From Fistularia commersonii (Eukaryota; Chordata; Actinopteri; Syngnathiformes; Fistulariidae): a DNA stretch of 64,000 bases. Positions 1 to 13,148 of this stretch are shown piece after piece (position 1 is the stretch's first letter; every line of letters starts with the position of its first letter). Both the position numbers and the translations under genes were made by a program. The notes beneath the pieces were generated by a model that did not search any database, was not told where the DNA came from, and saw only the letters and a program-made list of their open reading frames with translations. The DNA lies in contig JBBMNZ010000003.1 in the NCBI GenBank assembly GCA_037954325.1, positions 8,614,965 through 8,678,964 of the forward strand. The letters are read 5' to 3'.

Positions 1-2087
1 GCAAACCAGTCCGAGGACGAACCACTCGCGCCTCTTGGCCAGGACGTGGGGGAACTCGTCCAGCATGGCCGTGATGATGCCCTCCAGACCTGCGAACTGA
101 AGGTGGGGGGGGTGGGGGGGCAGATATGGGATCAAGAAAAGAAAAACAAAAAAAAAAATGGAGGTGCATCTCGGCAAACAGCCGCCGCCGTGCACGTTTT
201 CTCATCTGAGGGGCTTAGAGAGTCTAAATGTGAAGTGTTATTTAAGATGTCGCTAATCCGCCGTCAGATCTATCAACTCGTGGAAAGACCCGATGAGCAA
301 GCCCCCCCCCCCCCCCCCCCGCCGGCAACCTGAGACAGAAACGAGGGTGGGGGGGGGGAGGCATTATTACAACAGATCGACGTTTCGCATTAATATCCTC
401 GGCCGTAAAAAAAAACAAACAAAAAAAAAAAAAACGGGAGCGCTGATTCTGCAGTGATTATCAGCTGGCGATAAGAGCCTTACAGGCCTCCAAAGCTGGC
501 GCCCTCCGCCCGGATAAACACGAGCTTACGGAGACAAGATCAACACGCAGGCAGCGATATGAAATCCCACACCGCATTGTTTTGCCGAGGATATTCAAAA
601 TGGAGGACAAGTAATAGCCCGACGCCTTTTTTTTTTTTTTAACCCAGCCGGCGAGCAAACGCCAGTCAAACGGAGCGAGCGGCGGCTCGTTTCTAACCAG
701 TCCCTCCAGATTGATCGTGCAGTTGGACTGACCGTGCTGTCCAGACCCAGCATGATGATCATGAGGAAGAAGATAATGGCGAAGAAGGTGGCGGCGGGCA
801 TGTTGGCTATTGCTTCTGCGTAAATGATGAACAGCAGGCTGGGTCCTGGGAAAAAAAAAAAATATCCTCGATGCCCAATCAAGTCACCAGATCTGCTAAA
901 ATGAGATTTAATTTGTTTGCCGTACCGGCGTCCTTGGCCACTGCGTCCACGTCCTGGTGCCGCATCTCGGCCATGTAGCCCAGCACGGTGAAGATCACGA
1001 AGCCGGACAGGAAGCTGGTCCCGCAGTTCACCGAGCTGGTGACCAGCGCGTCTCTGGACGGGAGGGGATGGAAGAGCGAGGAGAATTCAGCGGGATCGGA
1101 AACCAGTCGGCCTCCGAGGCATCGGGCTCGTGCTCCCAACCCACTTGTAGCAGTTGTTGTGAAACGGATTGTAGCTGGCAAAGGCGAGGAGGACGCCGAA
1201 ACCCGGGCCCAGGGAGAAGAAGATCTGAGCGGCCGCATCAATCCACACCTGACCAGGAAAGAGGCCGGTTGTGTTTAGATGGCGCTGATTTTTTCGTTTT
1301 TTTTACTCGAGGATAACGGTTCCAAGTAACGCTTACCGTAGTGCTGAGCAATTTCTCCCAGTCGGGTTTGAGATAGAACACCACGCCCCTCCAGGCCCCC
1401 GGCAGGGTGGCCCCACGGACGAGCAGCACCAGGAGGACCAGGTAGGGAAAAGTCGCTGTCACCCAAACAACCTAGAATGGGAGGGAAAAAAAAAATACGA
1501 TTTTTACAACTTTCCACGGCGCATCCATCATCTCGACCCATGACCTCGATTTCTCCTTTTCCACACGTTTCATCTTGGCCAGAGGGTGCTTTGAATGCCT
1601 TGTTATTAAAAATAAAAAAAGCAGGTTTACATACAGCAGCGGCGATATCTATTAAAGTGAAGGATTGAGCGCTGATCCACCGAAGCACAATATTTTCCCA
1701 GGGCGGTGATGGCGTAGAATGGAGAGGGTCTATTGGACTTGGCCGGGGTCGGCGCTCTCTAAATTTCTCCCGGGACGACGGGGGCCTCCCGTTAACAAAA
1801 GCTTTGAACGCGAAACGGGTAATACGTCATTTGCTCCAGGTGACAGCGTACAGGAAGTGAACATTGGCGTCGAACCTGGCCTTATTATCGTAGGCTGTTT
1901 TTGCTTTACTGCACGAAGGCGCTGTTTTTTTTTTTTTTTTCTTTTTCTTTTTTTTTTAAATGACAGAACCGCAGAAGTAGCCCGGCCACGTGAGGCGGGT
2001 CGTCCACTTCTTCAAATCTTTTTATCCGCTTTCTAACAGCCCCTTCCGACCACCATGATGAAGCCTAATGATGATATCGGCCAGACC

Positions 2088-2120
<33 letters not shown>

Positions 2121-4197
2121 TGTTCTAACCGACGCCGACACCAGCCACGCAGGCGCCGCGCCTTCGGTTTACCTTCCCAGACGTCTTGACTCCCTTCCAG
2201 ATGCTGAAGTAGACGATGGTGAAGATGAAGAGCAAGCAGAGGGCCAGCTGCCAGCTGACGGAGCCGAGCTGGTGCAGACCAGGGGAGAGATGGACCTGCA
2301 ACACCTGCCGGCTGCAGAGGGAGGGGGAGGACCGGCGGACGGAGAGGATAAGCGAACGAAGGGCTCGGAAAACAAAAACAGGAAATTCTGATGCCGAGCT
2401 GACGTTTCGGAATTGACTCTGCGAGGGAAAACAAAAACTGTTGACGGGACAGCGTCAAATCGGAGGAGCTGATATTTTCTCGAGTTTAAGAGAATTCATC
2501 GCTGGACTTTTCAGATATTTGAATTTGTACACCGTGGATCGCCGGCTCAATGCGGGGGCGGCCTTCTGCCTCGACCAGCTGGAGTGGAAATAGAGACCGT
2601 AAAAGGACACAAGTGAGATAAAGATGGGGCTAAGGGTCAGATCTCGTATTAATAATAAAAGTAGCGCAAGCAGTTACATGATAATTGCTAAATGATACAA
2701 TAACGTCTAAGGAGGTTCTCAGTCATCCAGGCCACGATTCATTCTTGTCGAAATGTTTTCCGGCTGGCTGGACATGAATTTCTTCCCTTAAAGACATTTT
2801 ATCCAAGAGGCTTCCTCAGTTCAATCGTGGCTTTAATATTTGTCATTGAAATTATATTAACATTAATATTCATAAAAGAAATAACAACGGTGGACGCCCG
2901 GCGGGAAACGCTGCGGTCGATTTAGCCACGCCACACTGAAAACCTGGCTGGGGATATCTGGAAAACATGAGGTAACAATCAGGGATGAGGAAGAGCATAG
3001 GGAAGGAGAGACGTGCATTATGGGATATCTCCCAGTGGAGTAAACCTATGGCTCCGTAGCTTAGCAGCCAGCTTAGCACTTACTACAGCGTGAACGTGAC
3101 TTGCGAGTGCATCAACTCACGAGATCTGAGTTTTGAGCGTTTGACACCGAGTGGCTGGTCTGTGACGAGCCACTAGGTAGCCCAGTGAAAATCATGGAAA
3201 AAAACGAGCCAGTCGGACAGGGACGGAGAAGTTGTTGTGCACGAAAGCATCGTATTTGTGGTCGGGAGATATTTACGGGGATTCGGAGCGGCAGGCGACG
3301 GGAACGTTAATGGATGAGGCGTCGGAGGAACGGGTCAAAGCCGGTCAGCGATGGTTTGACCAATTTAAAAGAGGTTCGGGACTCACTCTGTTACTAAACG
3401 AAGCTTAGCGATAAAATGTAGCAAAGTGTGCATTTTATATTTAGCGAAACATTGTAGCATTTGGTGTGTAGCCAGTAGGTTAAGTCAAGCGAGAGAGCGT
3501 GAAATGGAAAAAAACCCCAAACTTCCTCTGCCACCGCCGGTATCTTCATCACATCTTCATAGAAAATACACTTAATAAAACCAGTTTATTCATTAAGATT
3601 CTCTTTTGTATGCATTAGTAAAAATTAAACTTGTAAGGAAACATTTTGCTTTGTAAACTTTGGAAAAAGCAGCTTCCTCGCACTAACAAGCCACGACTAG
3701 CTTTATTTCATAAGTCAGTCACAGACCGACGGATGGTTTCACATCTCCTGGAAATAAACATTAAATGAGGGGGAAGAAAAGAAATGAACAACAAATAAAA
3801 CGGAGGTAAAACTTATCCCAGTAAGTGGACCTCCCCAGACACACACATCCCACTTACATGCACTTACGTATAGAACTCTTCGGCCGGCGAGGTGGAGGAG
3901 TTGGACCAGGACACGTTTTGGTCGGTGTAGATGTAGCGCTTGCAGTTTGCGGTGTTCCAGCTGTTGGCGCAGTGGGTCCAGGGCAGGGTGGGCCGCAGCG
4001 AGGCCAGCAGGTAGTACAAGGCCCAGGCCATGATGGTGTTGTAGTAGAAGGCGATGTAGAGGGCGATGATACAGATGGCAAAACCGATACCTGCAGGGTG
4101 GAGAACCGCCTGAAGGAGTTACACCTCGAACACCCGAGGCCTGTCACTCACATCCTGGTCAGCGCCGACTGTGTTTTTTTTTTCCCCCCCCGCGTTG

Positions 4198-4235
<38 letters not shown>

Positions 4236-6066
4236 CATTTAGAAACAACTGCGATTTAAACGCTATCAAAAATTTACCAGCTCGTCTGGCATTTGCTGCG
4301 GAAAATGTGACAATTTCCATTACAGAGAGCGAGGAGGATCTAGATGTACAAGAAGAAGGGGGGTGGGCCGCGGAGGGGGTGGAAAGGTCGGATGAGCTCC
4401 TTCTCAAACGGCCGTCCCGTTCGCTTACTGTCAATTTTTCTGTAACTGCTGTTCTCTGATGTTTTTCCCCTCCATCGCCTCCTCACCTTTGAAAATGGGG
4501 CAGATGTGTTTCCAGATGGAGATGCAGCCGCTGCGGTGGAACTGACCCAGGGCCAGCTCCATGTAGAAGAGGGGCACGCCTCCGAACACCGCCATCAACA
4601 GGTACGGCAGCAAGAAGGCACCTGGGGAGGTAAAAAAAAAAGCGACAAAAAGAGGAAGAAGTGAGTGTTAGAGAGGTAGGGGAAGAAGAACATCAAATAT
4701 CATGAGCCCTCCAAAAAAAAAAAGTGTTTCCCGGCTAAAAAAAAAAAACTTTCACTATTGTGTCACTATTTCTTTACCAGCTTTCAAAAAAGTAGCAGTC
4801 GTTCAAACATGGGAAGTTCAGACGGCGTGTAATTACACGGTAACTACATGGTAATTACACAGTAACAAACATGAAGGGGATTATAAGCCATGAGTGGGCG
4901 ACAGCTGTGTTCCACCTTTGAGATTTCGCCATCGGCGGGAACAAAAATGAAAATTAGCTGGTTATTAGCGGGGACTAGGTGGAGATATCGCATAAGTTAA
5001 TCGATAGCAAAAATACAAATGAATCAAGACGGATCGATACGAGTGTTTGGTGTATTTCCACGGAGGCGGATTTGCCCCCCTCCAGACAGACGCTGGAGAC
5101 AGATCCCGCGACTCTTCACGGCAAAGTTCGATAACGCATCTCTTTTCCCTTTTGTCTCTCTCGCCGAGGTCTATCCGATTATCAATTTATTTTGTGTGCA
5201 CGCAGCGGCGCGCGTCTCTTTGTGACACCGAAGCGGAGATAAGGCCTGATTGAGCAGCTGTCTCCACCGCAGGTTATTAAGCCGGTGAAAAAGAAAGAAA
5301 CCGAAGCCTCACTCGTACAAAAAAAAAAAAAAAAAAAAAAGAAAAAGGCACAATTAATACTCTCGCCTCTATCAAGTGTCTCCAACCCCGTCTCTGCTTT
5401 GCTGCTTTGCGCACACACAAACACACACAAACACACGCGCAGAGGGAACACAGGAAATTGCAAAGATTTTATTATTTCAGATTCAATAAAGGTGCAGAGG
5501 GAGGCCCTGCTTGCCGCCAGGTGAGGACGTTGTGGAAATGCGCACGCTTGCGCGAAGATGGAAGACGTGGAATTACGACACGTGAAATCGACCCCGAACG
5601 GGAGGGAGACTCTCTCACCTCCGCCGTTTTGGTAGCAGATGTAGGGGAAGCGCCAGACGTTCCCCAGGTCCACGGCGTAGCCGATCACGGAGAGCAGGAA
5701 GTCCATCTTCTTGCTCCAGGTTTCTCTCGGCCTCTCCAGGCTGGTCTGCTGGACCACCAGAGTCCGGAGTCCCCCTTGGGGCGCGGCCGTCCCGGACCCG
5801 AGCCCAGGCTTGGAGGCGCACCCGGGGGAGTAGGCCGCCGTCCCCGCTTCCTCCTTGGGGCTCTGCGGGGCGGATGTAGCGAAGCCGTTGGACACCCGCG
5901 GGCCGGATGCGGGGTTCAGGCCCCTGGTACCCCTTTCGGCGAGGCCGTCGGCCAGCATCGGCCGGCCGCTCTCCTCCCGCGTCCCCTCCTCGTCCCCGTC
6001 GGCCCGACCGCTCGTCTTCTCCTCTTCCCCTTTGTCGCTCGGCATCGCCGTGCCCTTCGTCTCCAT
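1..6066 (-). CDS. slc6a4: Sodium-dependent serotonin transporter (SERT), 3' end outside window
   Basis: Plasma-membrane Na+/Cl- coupled serotonin reuptake carrier of the SLC6 family. Coding exons in transcript order are 5619-6066, 4487-4621, 3868-4090, 2173-2311, 1337-1471, 1145-1248, 926-1053, 733-845 and 1-96 (continuing off the edge). All junctions are GT-AG and all phases agree, giving 507 codons. TM1 carries YAVDLGNVWRFPYICYQNGG, with Asp133 equivalent to human Asp98, the amine-binding residue. TM3 has YYNTIMAWALYY, TM6 has SLGPGFGVLLAFASYN and TM8 has LGLDST followed by FAGLEG. The extracellular loop 2 disulfide pair (Cys235/Cys244) is kept. One human glycosylation sequon (NCT) reads NCK here, while NVS and NSS sequons are present. 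Relative to human SERT the N-terminal tail is 35 residues longer, and roughly the last 120 residues are missing because of the window edge. Whether this is the a or b teleost paralogue cannot be decided here. Confidence 0.96.
2089..2122. repeat. (CCAT)n tetranucleotide repeat in slc6a4 intron
   Basis: A run of ccat units with one cc-gt variant, just 3' of the exon ending at 2173 in transcript order. It produces the false HPSIHPSIH-type peptides. Confidence 0.9.
4200..4234. repeat. (GT)n microsatellite in slc6a4 intron 2
   Basis: About 17 perfect TG units between coding exons 2 and 3 of slc6a4. Confidence 0.95.
5619..6066 (-). other. slc6a4: slc6a4 first coding exon: long N-terminal tail plus TM1
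   Basis: The start at 6066 encodes METKGTAMPS, which resembles the human METT start. It opens a tail of about 118 residues rich in Gly, Ala, Pro, Glu and Arg before the conserved ETWSKKMDFLLSVIGYAVDL segment. The exon ends at GGCGGAG|GTGAGAG in phase 1, which matches the next exon. The reading frame stays open into the intron to 5182 by chance, and that extension is not protein. A possible 3' splice site (cccctaacctag) just 5' of the ATG, at about 6092, suggests an upstream noncoding exon. I could not identify that exon. Confidence 0.9.
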
Positions 6067-7664
6067 TTGGGTCCTGCTGGCGTCGGCGAGGCTAGGTTAG
6101 GGGCGGAGAGAGGTCCTCAGCGGGGAGGATGGTGATGATGATGCTGAAGGGAATGCGGCTCTACAGCCCGATATGGTGCCCATCAGGGGAAGAAGAGGGT
6201 GGGAAGAACGGGGGGGGATTCGAGCGGTTCTGGACAATCTTTACAAAATGAGTTAATTCAGCTGCGGTCGGTTTAACGGACAGAAAATCGGAGGCGGGAA
6301 CGGGGAGGGGGGGGCGTTGGTGGCCAAGGATCGGGGCGAGGGGAGACTGGGAGCGGACCGGGCCTGGATTCCCTCTGGAAAATACCCCTCTTCAGGCAAA
6401 CTCTGCAAAACAGAGAGAAGAGGATTGCTCGTTTCCGAAATCTCAAACCGAGATCTTGCTTAGAGAGTCGCACGTCGACCCCCGGGGAAATGAACGATAC
6501 CGATGAGAGGGAACGTCCTGGACGCTGTGGAGTTTGCTCTGCGCTCTTTGTCCCGCACCTCCCTTCTTGTCATATCCAAGCTTTTAAAACGTGGAAGAAA
6601 TTAAGGGGAGACGGGAAAAAAAAAAAGCTTTTATAAAAGGCGTGTCAATCAAATGTTGTTGGGTTGTTTTATTGGAAAGGGTGAAAAGAACGATTGTATC
6701 TGCGGGTTTGCGTTGAACCTCTGAGTGATATTGGAAAAAAAAAAAAAAACATTGAAGTTCACGCATCGCGGACACATATCACCTCAAATTGCACATAAAA
6801 AAGTTTATTACACATGAATAATTCTTGAAATATTAATTAATTAAAAATGCTGTCTCAAAATGCTGTGACTCAAAGTCAATTCATAAAGATTTAACTGTTA
6901 ATAGCTGGTTAAAGTTGCCAGATTGGGACGGGGGGGGGATCCGTCTTTCACGGAAAATGGGTTTCTCAATTAAGAAACACCGATCAGCGATCCTAGAGAC
7001 ATCCGGAGCGAAGAAATGTCTTTTTTTCTACCCCCTCTGGAAAAATGGCATCGCAATGGACATTCATGAAGGGTGGCCCGTCCATATCAGCGCAACTTCC
7101 AGACGTTTCTGTCACAAAGAAGGATGGCGGCGGGGAAGGGGGGGGGGAACTTCGATCTGACTCACGCGTTCATCGTCACCGGCTGGGAAACAAAAAATAA
7201 AAATAAACAAACGAAGAAAAAAAGAGACGTTGCAAAGCTACGATGCAAATTGCCACAAGTTAATTACACAGCTATTACAGACTAATTACACAAAAAAAAA
7301 AACTGCTTGGTTGTATTCGGGTGAAGTAACTCCAACGACGGCGATGGGAAAAAAAAAAAAGAGTGCGATCGACCGAGAGAAGAAACACGGGGAAAAAACT
7401 GAATGAAATGTATTTTTTTTCTTACCTCTCGTCGTTTCAATTAAAACGAAGCGCTGATTGGATTTCATGCAGGGTGAATATAAAAACTGCGCGCTTTACC
7501 TGAAGCGAAGGGGGACGGACGGCGAAACTCACACAGAAAGGAGCGGCGGCGGCGGGGGGTTCTACACCGAACTTAAAGAATCCGGTGGCGTTGCACAAAA
7601 CTTGCAGGAGAAAGAGCAACACAGCAGCGCATCGGGACGCCGTGGTTTGCCCATGGAGCTCCCC

Positions 7665-7717
7665 GACCTCTCTCATTTCTCTCTCCCTCTCTCTCTCCCT
7701 CTCCCTCTCCCCTCCCT
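7665..7717. repeat. CT-rich microsatellite
   Basis: Imperfect CTCTCC/CT repeat on the plus strand. It lies upstream of slc6a4 in transcript orientation. Confidence 0.85.
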
Positions 7718-8675
7718 TGTTGTCCCTTTCCCACCAGCTCGCAGGCGCGCGCACGTCCGCGTGGACAGATGCGCTCGCTCAAAGCCGAGATACGGCGATA
7801 GCGTCGCGTGCCCAGGAGTTCCGTACGTGCGACAAGTGAGCGAGCGAAGCGCCAAGCTTTGGGTTTGGAAGATGTTTGACACCGATGGGGTCACGACGTT
7901 GAAACGATCTGCAGATGGAAGAGCCTCTGCTCTTTTGTGGCAATCTTATGCAACACACACACACACACACATGCGCGCACACATGCACACATGCCCCGGC
8001 GGTGCTCTCTCATTCCTGTTTTTCCTGTTTCTTTCCTCCGAAGCTCATTAGGCCCCCACGTTCCTCCCATCGGTCCGTCTGAAGCCCCTCGCATTTTCAG
8101 CCGCCCCGCACCTCAAGCCCTCTTCCCCGTGTTTCTGTCAGTCACACCTGCTCACCGAGGGATTAGAGCGCTGCATCGACCTGCCCGACCCCAAAACCAC
8201 CGCCACTTTTTTTTGTTGTTCTTTTTTTTTACCCCCCACCGGTCAACATTAGGGCTCTGTTTTAGCCGCGTCCCCACCGAGAGGGGATAAATCTGATTGC
8301 ATCCATTTTCACAGGATTGGAAAGATCCCGGTCCCGAGCGGTGCCCTCTTAGCGTCGCCCGTTCCCGAAAAAACAGCCTCTTGGACCCGGAGCTTTCAGG
8401 GTGGCAGAGCCTGTTGCCACGATGTCAGGAAACGCCCAGGAAAACAAAACAACACACTTATCAGAGTCCAAGTTCATGATAATGGCATGATTTACAAAAT
8501 TATTTACTTAAGTGTCGCAGGGAAACAGGGAACTTCGTCACGTGACGAAGATGATATGATCTGGTGGCTTGAAAATGATTTCCAAAATGGATTTTGAGAA
8601 AAACCTGCTGCGTCCCGCTTGTAAAAGGCCCAACTCTGACCTTCACTATTGTTTCGGCACATAAACAAAACAATG

Positions 8676-8860
8676 GTTGGCGCAGTGGTTAGTGCTTCCA
8701 CCTCACAGCAAGGAGGTCCCCGGTTCTATTGCCACAGGGGGACTTTCTGTGCCCCCGGGTTCCTCCCACAGTCCAAAAACAGAAGTTTCATTGGAGGCCC
8801 AACAAATAAATAACCAAATTGTCAATGTGAATGGGTGTATGTCTCAATACGATGTGTGAA
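8676..8860 (+). repeat. Teleost SINE-like interspersed repeat, forward copy
   Basis: Contains the signature gcagtggttagtgcttccac followed by ctcacagcaaggaggtcccc and cctcccacagtccaaaaaca. This is the consensus of a repeat I know to be very common in teleost introns and intergenic DNA, though I cannot give its formal class. Its 3' part leads into gtgaatggttgtatgtctc-type units. Confidence 0.75.
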
Positions 8861-9330
8861 TGCACAAGTGAACAGCGGTACGCCTCTAAATGACATGGTG
8901 AATGGTCATATGTCTCAATGTGACGTGAGAATGAAAATGAATGGTTGTTCGTATGAGTGGGTGAATGGATGTATGAGCGAGTGATTGGTTGCATACCTCT
9001 ATTTTATTTTTATTTCTCTATTTAACCAGGAAAGTCCCATTGAGATTAAAAACCTCTTTTTCAAGGGAGTTCTGGCCTGGCTCTAAATAACATGTAAATC
9101 AGAGGGTGAATGGTTCTATGTCTACGTGACATTGGCTAGATGATGAATGAATGGATGAAAGAGTGAATTGTTGCATGTCTATAACGTGTGAATGAGAGGG
9201 TAAAAGTTGTACATCTCAATATGGGAGAATGAGAGTGAATGTATCTACATGATGCATGAATGATGGGGTGATTGGTTGTATGTCAAATTGTAATTTGCTA
9301 GATGATGAATGAATGAATGAATATTCTCCG
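8820..9330. repeat. Degenerate minisatellite built from the SINE-like repeat tail
   Basis: Repeated variants of gtgaatggttgtatgtctca and tgaatgaatgaat occur many times. They are interrupted at about 9000-9075 by another common teleost segment (tatttaaccaggaaagtccc). Unit spacing is irregular. Confidence 0.7.
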
Positions 9331-9596
9331 CTCAATGACCTGGTATTTGGCTTTGACTCATTGCGGCAATTTAGCCTCCAGCAGAACGAGGCTCCTGTCA
9401 TTCGGAACCAGATGTTGAGGGCGAATACTCGTGTGCAGAGGTTGAGCGGACGAGGACACACGCAAACATGCGGGAAAATACAAGCAGCGTGGAACACACA
9501 CACACATATGCCAGGGTACAGTAGCACCAAGGGAGACTGAACTTGTAAAGTCATTTATGTTTCCCTTTTGCTTCAAGGACTTTGTGGAATTTCGTT

Positions 9597-9619
9597 CCCC
9601 CCCCCCCCCCCCCCCCCCC
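9597..9619. repeat. C23 homopolymer
   Basis: Twenty-three consecutive C residues, followed by further C-rich sequence to about 9641. Confidence 0.95.
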
Positions 9620-10619
9620 GCCCCCATCCCCACCCTTCCACCCCGCCATCAGCATCATGCCAACTTGAACTCCTGCTAAGTGCAAAATAAACTTCTAAGT
9701 GAAAAACAAACAGCTCCGGCAGACGTGGGAAGATCGGAGCCGTGCGGCGCGCCGGCCCACACGCCCTCTGCACCACCGCCACATGTGCACCAACAACACT
9801 TAGCCAGTCTCGCGGTACTTAAAATAAAGTGCTCCCGGGTGGGAGTGGGGGGGGGGGGGGGAGAAAGAAAACAAGTGGACATGTAAACGCGTTCTGTGGC
9901 AATTTGACAAGACTTAAGACCGCGACCGGCCCCTCATCCTGCTCTCGGGTTGCACGGAAAAACCGGGAAACGTGGGAAATCTAAACGCAAACACGATTAG
10001 ATTTATGCCTGCTGCTATCACGGCTGTGTAATATATGTCCGCTGGTCTGGTTAACACTGCGTATCTTGGAACCCCCCCCCCTTCCCCCCTAGGGCCTCCG
10101 AGAAATGATGTTTATGTTTCCCTAATTTGCACAAGTGGATTTACTGCAGCCCAGAAGATGTATAAGCAAATATTTTCAATGAAGCGATCTGGCGAGCGGC
10201 GCCGTGGTGATAGCGAAAGTATCAGGAAAGTTCACTGGCACCGTGTTTTTTATCTGTTCTCCGCAGATACATCTAATAATATCCGCTCAGGCGTCCGGGT
10301 TAATACTTTGGCAGTGACACAGGCAGGATTGAAGTTTAGGGTTTCTGAAGATCCCAGGTTTAGTCCAAGCACACCATAATAACTCACAATACTAAAATAC
10401 CAAGTTCTTTAGCCATTGCTATAGATCGTGCTGCTTCAACCTGACCATCGATTGTTTGCTGCACTCAATGTAACCCCAACAAACGCTGCCATTGGACAAA
10501 ACCTGGCGGGAGTTTTGTTCGTTGCCACAAGGCAAAAAAGGGAAAATCAAGTGCAAGAAGGAAACAGGAAGTAGCATCACACAAGTGGACGCTTTAGCAC
10601 ATCTCGTGTGTGGAGCTTC

Positions 10620-10835
10620 CATGTTCTCCCAGTGTCAGCAAGTAGTTCCCTCGGTGTCCTTCCTCCAGTCCAAATAAGGACATGCTGGAGGTGAATTGGA
10701 GACCCAAAATTGCCCGGACGTGCAAATGAGAGCGTGAATTGTCGTGTGTTTCTACGTGCTACCTTGTGATGAGTAGCAACCTGTCCAGGGTGAACCCCAC
10801 CTCTGGCTCAATAACAGCTGGGATAGCTGTGTGAT
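10620..10835 (+). repeat. Teleost SINE-like repeat, forward 3' part
   Basis: Recognisable blocks in order are atgttctcccagtgtc, cttcctccagtccaaataag, gtgaattggagacccaaaat, cctgtccagggtgaacccca and aataacagctgggatag. These follow the order of the common teleost repeat. Confidence 0.7.
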
Positions 10836-11489
10836 ACGCGCCGTCTCGGGGCTCTTTATCTGCAGATGTTTCTTCCTGCACCTCTTGAAGAGTTTGATCA
10901 GACATGAAAATACAACCTGAATAATCTAACTTAATCCCAATAAGTAATCTGAGATCCGGCGAAGAGTCGTTATGTGGAATGCATTGCTAAGATGGGACAA
11001 ACCATTTGTTTAGGGAAAAGGCAACTTATCTGGAAAACCTGTTAGTTGAGAGATAGATTTGATGGTCCTGTTTATTTACATGGACATGCCAATTATGGTA
11101 ATGCGAGTTTTAAGCTTTACACATTGCTTTTGTCACAAAAAAGACCATTATTGTCTTGAAATAAAAATTCAAAAGGCACTTAAACACGTGCGACAGTTAG
11201 CAGCAGAGGCCATTTCATATTTAGTTGTCATGTAGCTTAGCGCTAAGGATGCTAGTGCATTGCCGTTGCACCTTTCTTATCAACCGGCGACCTTTCCTGC
11301 GTCCTACATCTTCCTCATCATCTACCGAGAGTCATCTGCAGAGGCGAAATGCCAAAGGTTCAATGGGCTGCGGCGGATGCAATACTCCAGGTTACTATGC
11401 TGCCGTTTCCACAAGCGACCAAAACAATACGGCATCTGGATGCCTCGACCCTTTACATTCGACCCCTGATTACAACCCCCTTTAGTTTG

Positions 11490-11900
11490 TCTATACATGA
11501 CATCTAGAGACAAACAACCATTCGCTCTTTCATTCACGCTACAAGACAATTTGGGTCTCCAATGAATCTCCTGCAGTTTCAAAGCTTGGATTCAAAGGAT
11601 GCTGCCCTATGCGTGAGCAGGAAGCCCTATGCTGTGAGCATTAATTCATTCATTTGTTCATCTATAGTCTTTAACCAGCACAATGAGTCGTGAGGATGCA
11701 TACAGAAACATGCAACCATTCACATGTCACAGAGACAACAATTCACTCTCTCATACATGTAATATAAAGACATACAACCATTCACTTTATCATTCACGCA
11801 TCTAGACAGTCTCCAATGAATCCAATGTTTTTCAACTGTGGGAGGAAACCCATACAGACATGGGGTGAACACACACCTACCCACATATGATGTGCTAACG
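11490..11900 (-). repeat. Teleost SINE-like repeat fragments, reverse orientation
   Basis: Two partial reverse-orientation copies are seen. 11490-11585 has caaccattcgctctttcatt and gggtctccaatgaatctcct. 11640-11880 has several gagacatacaaccattcact units and ends gtgggaggaaacccatacag. Confidence 0.65.
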
Positions 11901-12918
11901 AGAAAAGTGGCTAGCAAGAAGTTAGCATGGGGGGGGGGGGGTACGAACTGCATGAGGGAGACAGACATCCCATGATCTCAATCAGTGGCTTGGCGACATT
12001 ACAAGGTGCTAGCAGTGGACATCTGCGGCCCGCTGTCTAATATTCACGGCCCGGTCGGCCATGTGGCCTGTTCCGCCTCGCTGCGGCTCAGGATAATCCA
12101 GATGAGTCCATTCACAACATCCCCCGCACCGTTCACTCATGACGGCAACACTTTGGTTGTCAGGTACAACACGTGCGAGGGAGTTTTGCCTAAGAAAATT
12201 GATTTTTATCGATTGCAAATTTGCTCTCTTAGTAACAACATCATGTATTATATTCCCCTCTATTTTTAAAAATACACACATTTTTTATATGCATTACATT
12301 ACAGTCAGGCATATTGAAAAAAAATCCTCTGTGCCTACATCCTTCAAATATTTCTCCCATAAATTTGGTTATAATTATAAATGTGTTTGTTCATTATTGT
12401 TGCAAAAGTCAATGTGAGTGATTCAATGAACTGGCTCTATCCCTGCCTTTCCGGGCAGTGCCTTCAGGGTGAGTTTAATATGAATCTCATTATTAAAACA
12501 ACTGATAATTGTCCTAGTAACTGTTCCGTCGCTTCACACAGCCAACAATTAGTGTTGTGTGTGTGTGTGACAGAGAAAAATCACACACACATACATACAG
12601 GCTTGTCTCACATACATACGGTGAGATGTATGTGAACATGTGTACATGTTGAATATGGAGGGACTAGCCTGGAATTAAATTAGAGGTTGTAAAAAAAGCA
12701 GGCATCGTGGTCTTACCTCAGTATTTTCTGCAGGACGTGGAGCGTCTGGTCATCTGTCCAAGACATCGTCTATCAACGGAGTCTAAACCCAATCACACAA
12801 ATCACACATGCCTGGGCTTACGGCGGGCCATGTTGTGCTCTGCTTGGCTTAAGACACAAACACACATACTCAAGCATGCATGCACCCTCTCACACACACA
12901 CACACATACTCTCATTCA

Positions 12919-12920
<2 letters not shown>

Positions 12921-13010
<90 letters not shown>
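12921..13010. repeat. (CA)45 microsatellite
   Basis: Ninety bases of perfect CA. It is preceded by shorter CA runs (12892-12905) and followed 140 bp later by a GA microsatellite. Confidence 0.97.
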
Positions 13011-13012
<2 letters not shown>

Positions 13013-13143
13013 GTGAGAACAGGATCCTTGCCCCTAATCCAGGACTCCTCGGTGCATAATTTTAAGTACAGATGCATGGATGATATAACAAATAGTGAAA
13101 CAACAAGATGAAAGAAAGAGAGGTAGAGCGAGAGCGGGTGAGA

Positions 13144-13148
<5 letters not shown>

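Noticed and set aside
2033..2458. 141-codon minus-strand frame over the SERT exon at 2173-2311
   Set aside because: It is in a different frame from the conserved SWQLALCLLFIFTIVYFSIWK reading and has no family similarity.
5182..5618. Extension of the 294-codon SERT reading frame past GGCGGAG
   Set aside because: A donor (GTGAGAG) sits at 5618 and the true continuation GAFLLPYLLMAVFGG is at 4621. The extension is intron translated by chance.
6092..6110. Acceptor just upstream of the SERT ATG
   Set aside because: It has a plausible pyrimidine tract, but no partner exon could be identified, so it is not listed as a feature.
12707..13111. Thr-His repeat ORF at a CA microsatellite
   Set aside because: It is pure translation of (CA)n. 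The same applies to frames at 23514-24120, 25607-25804, 36436-36906 and 59787-60056.
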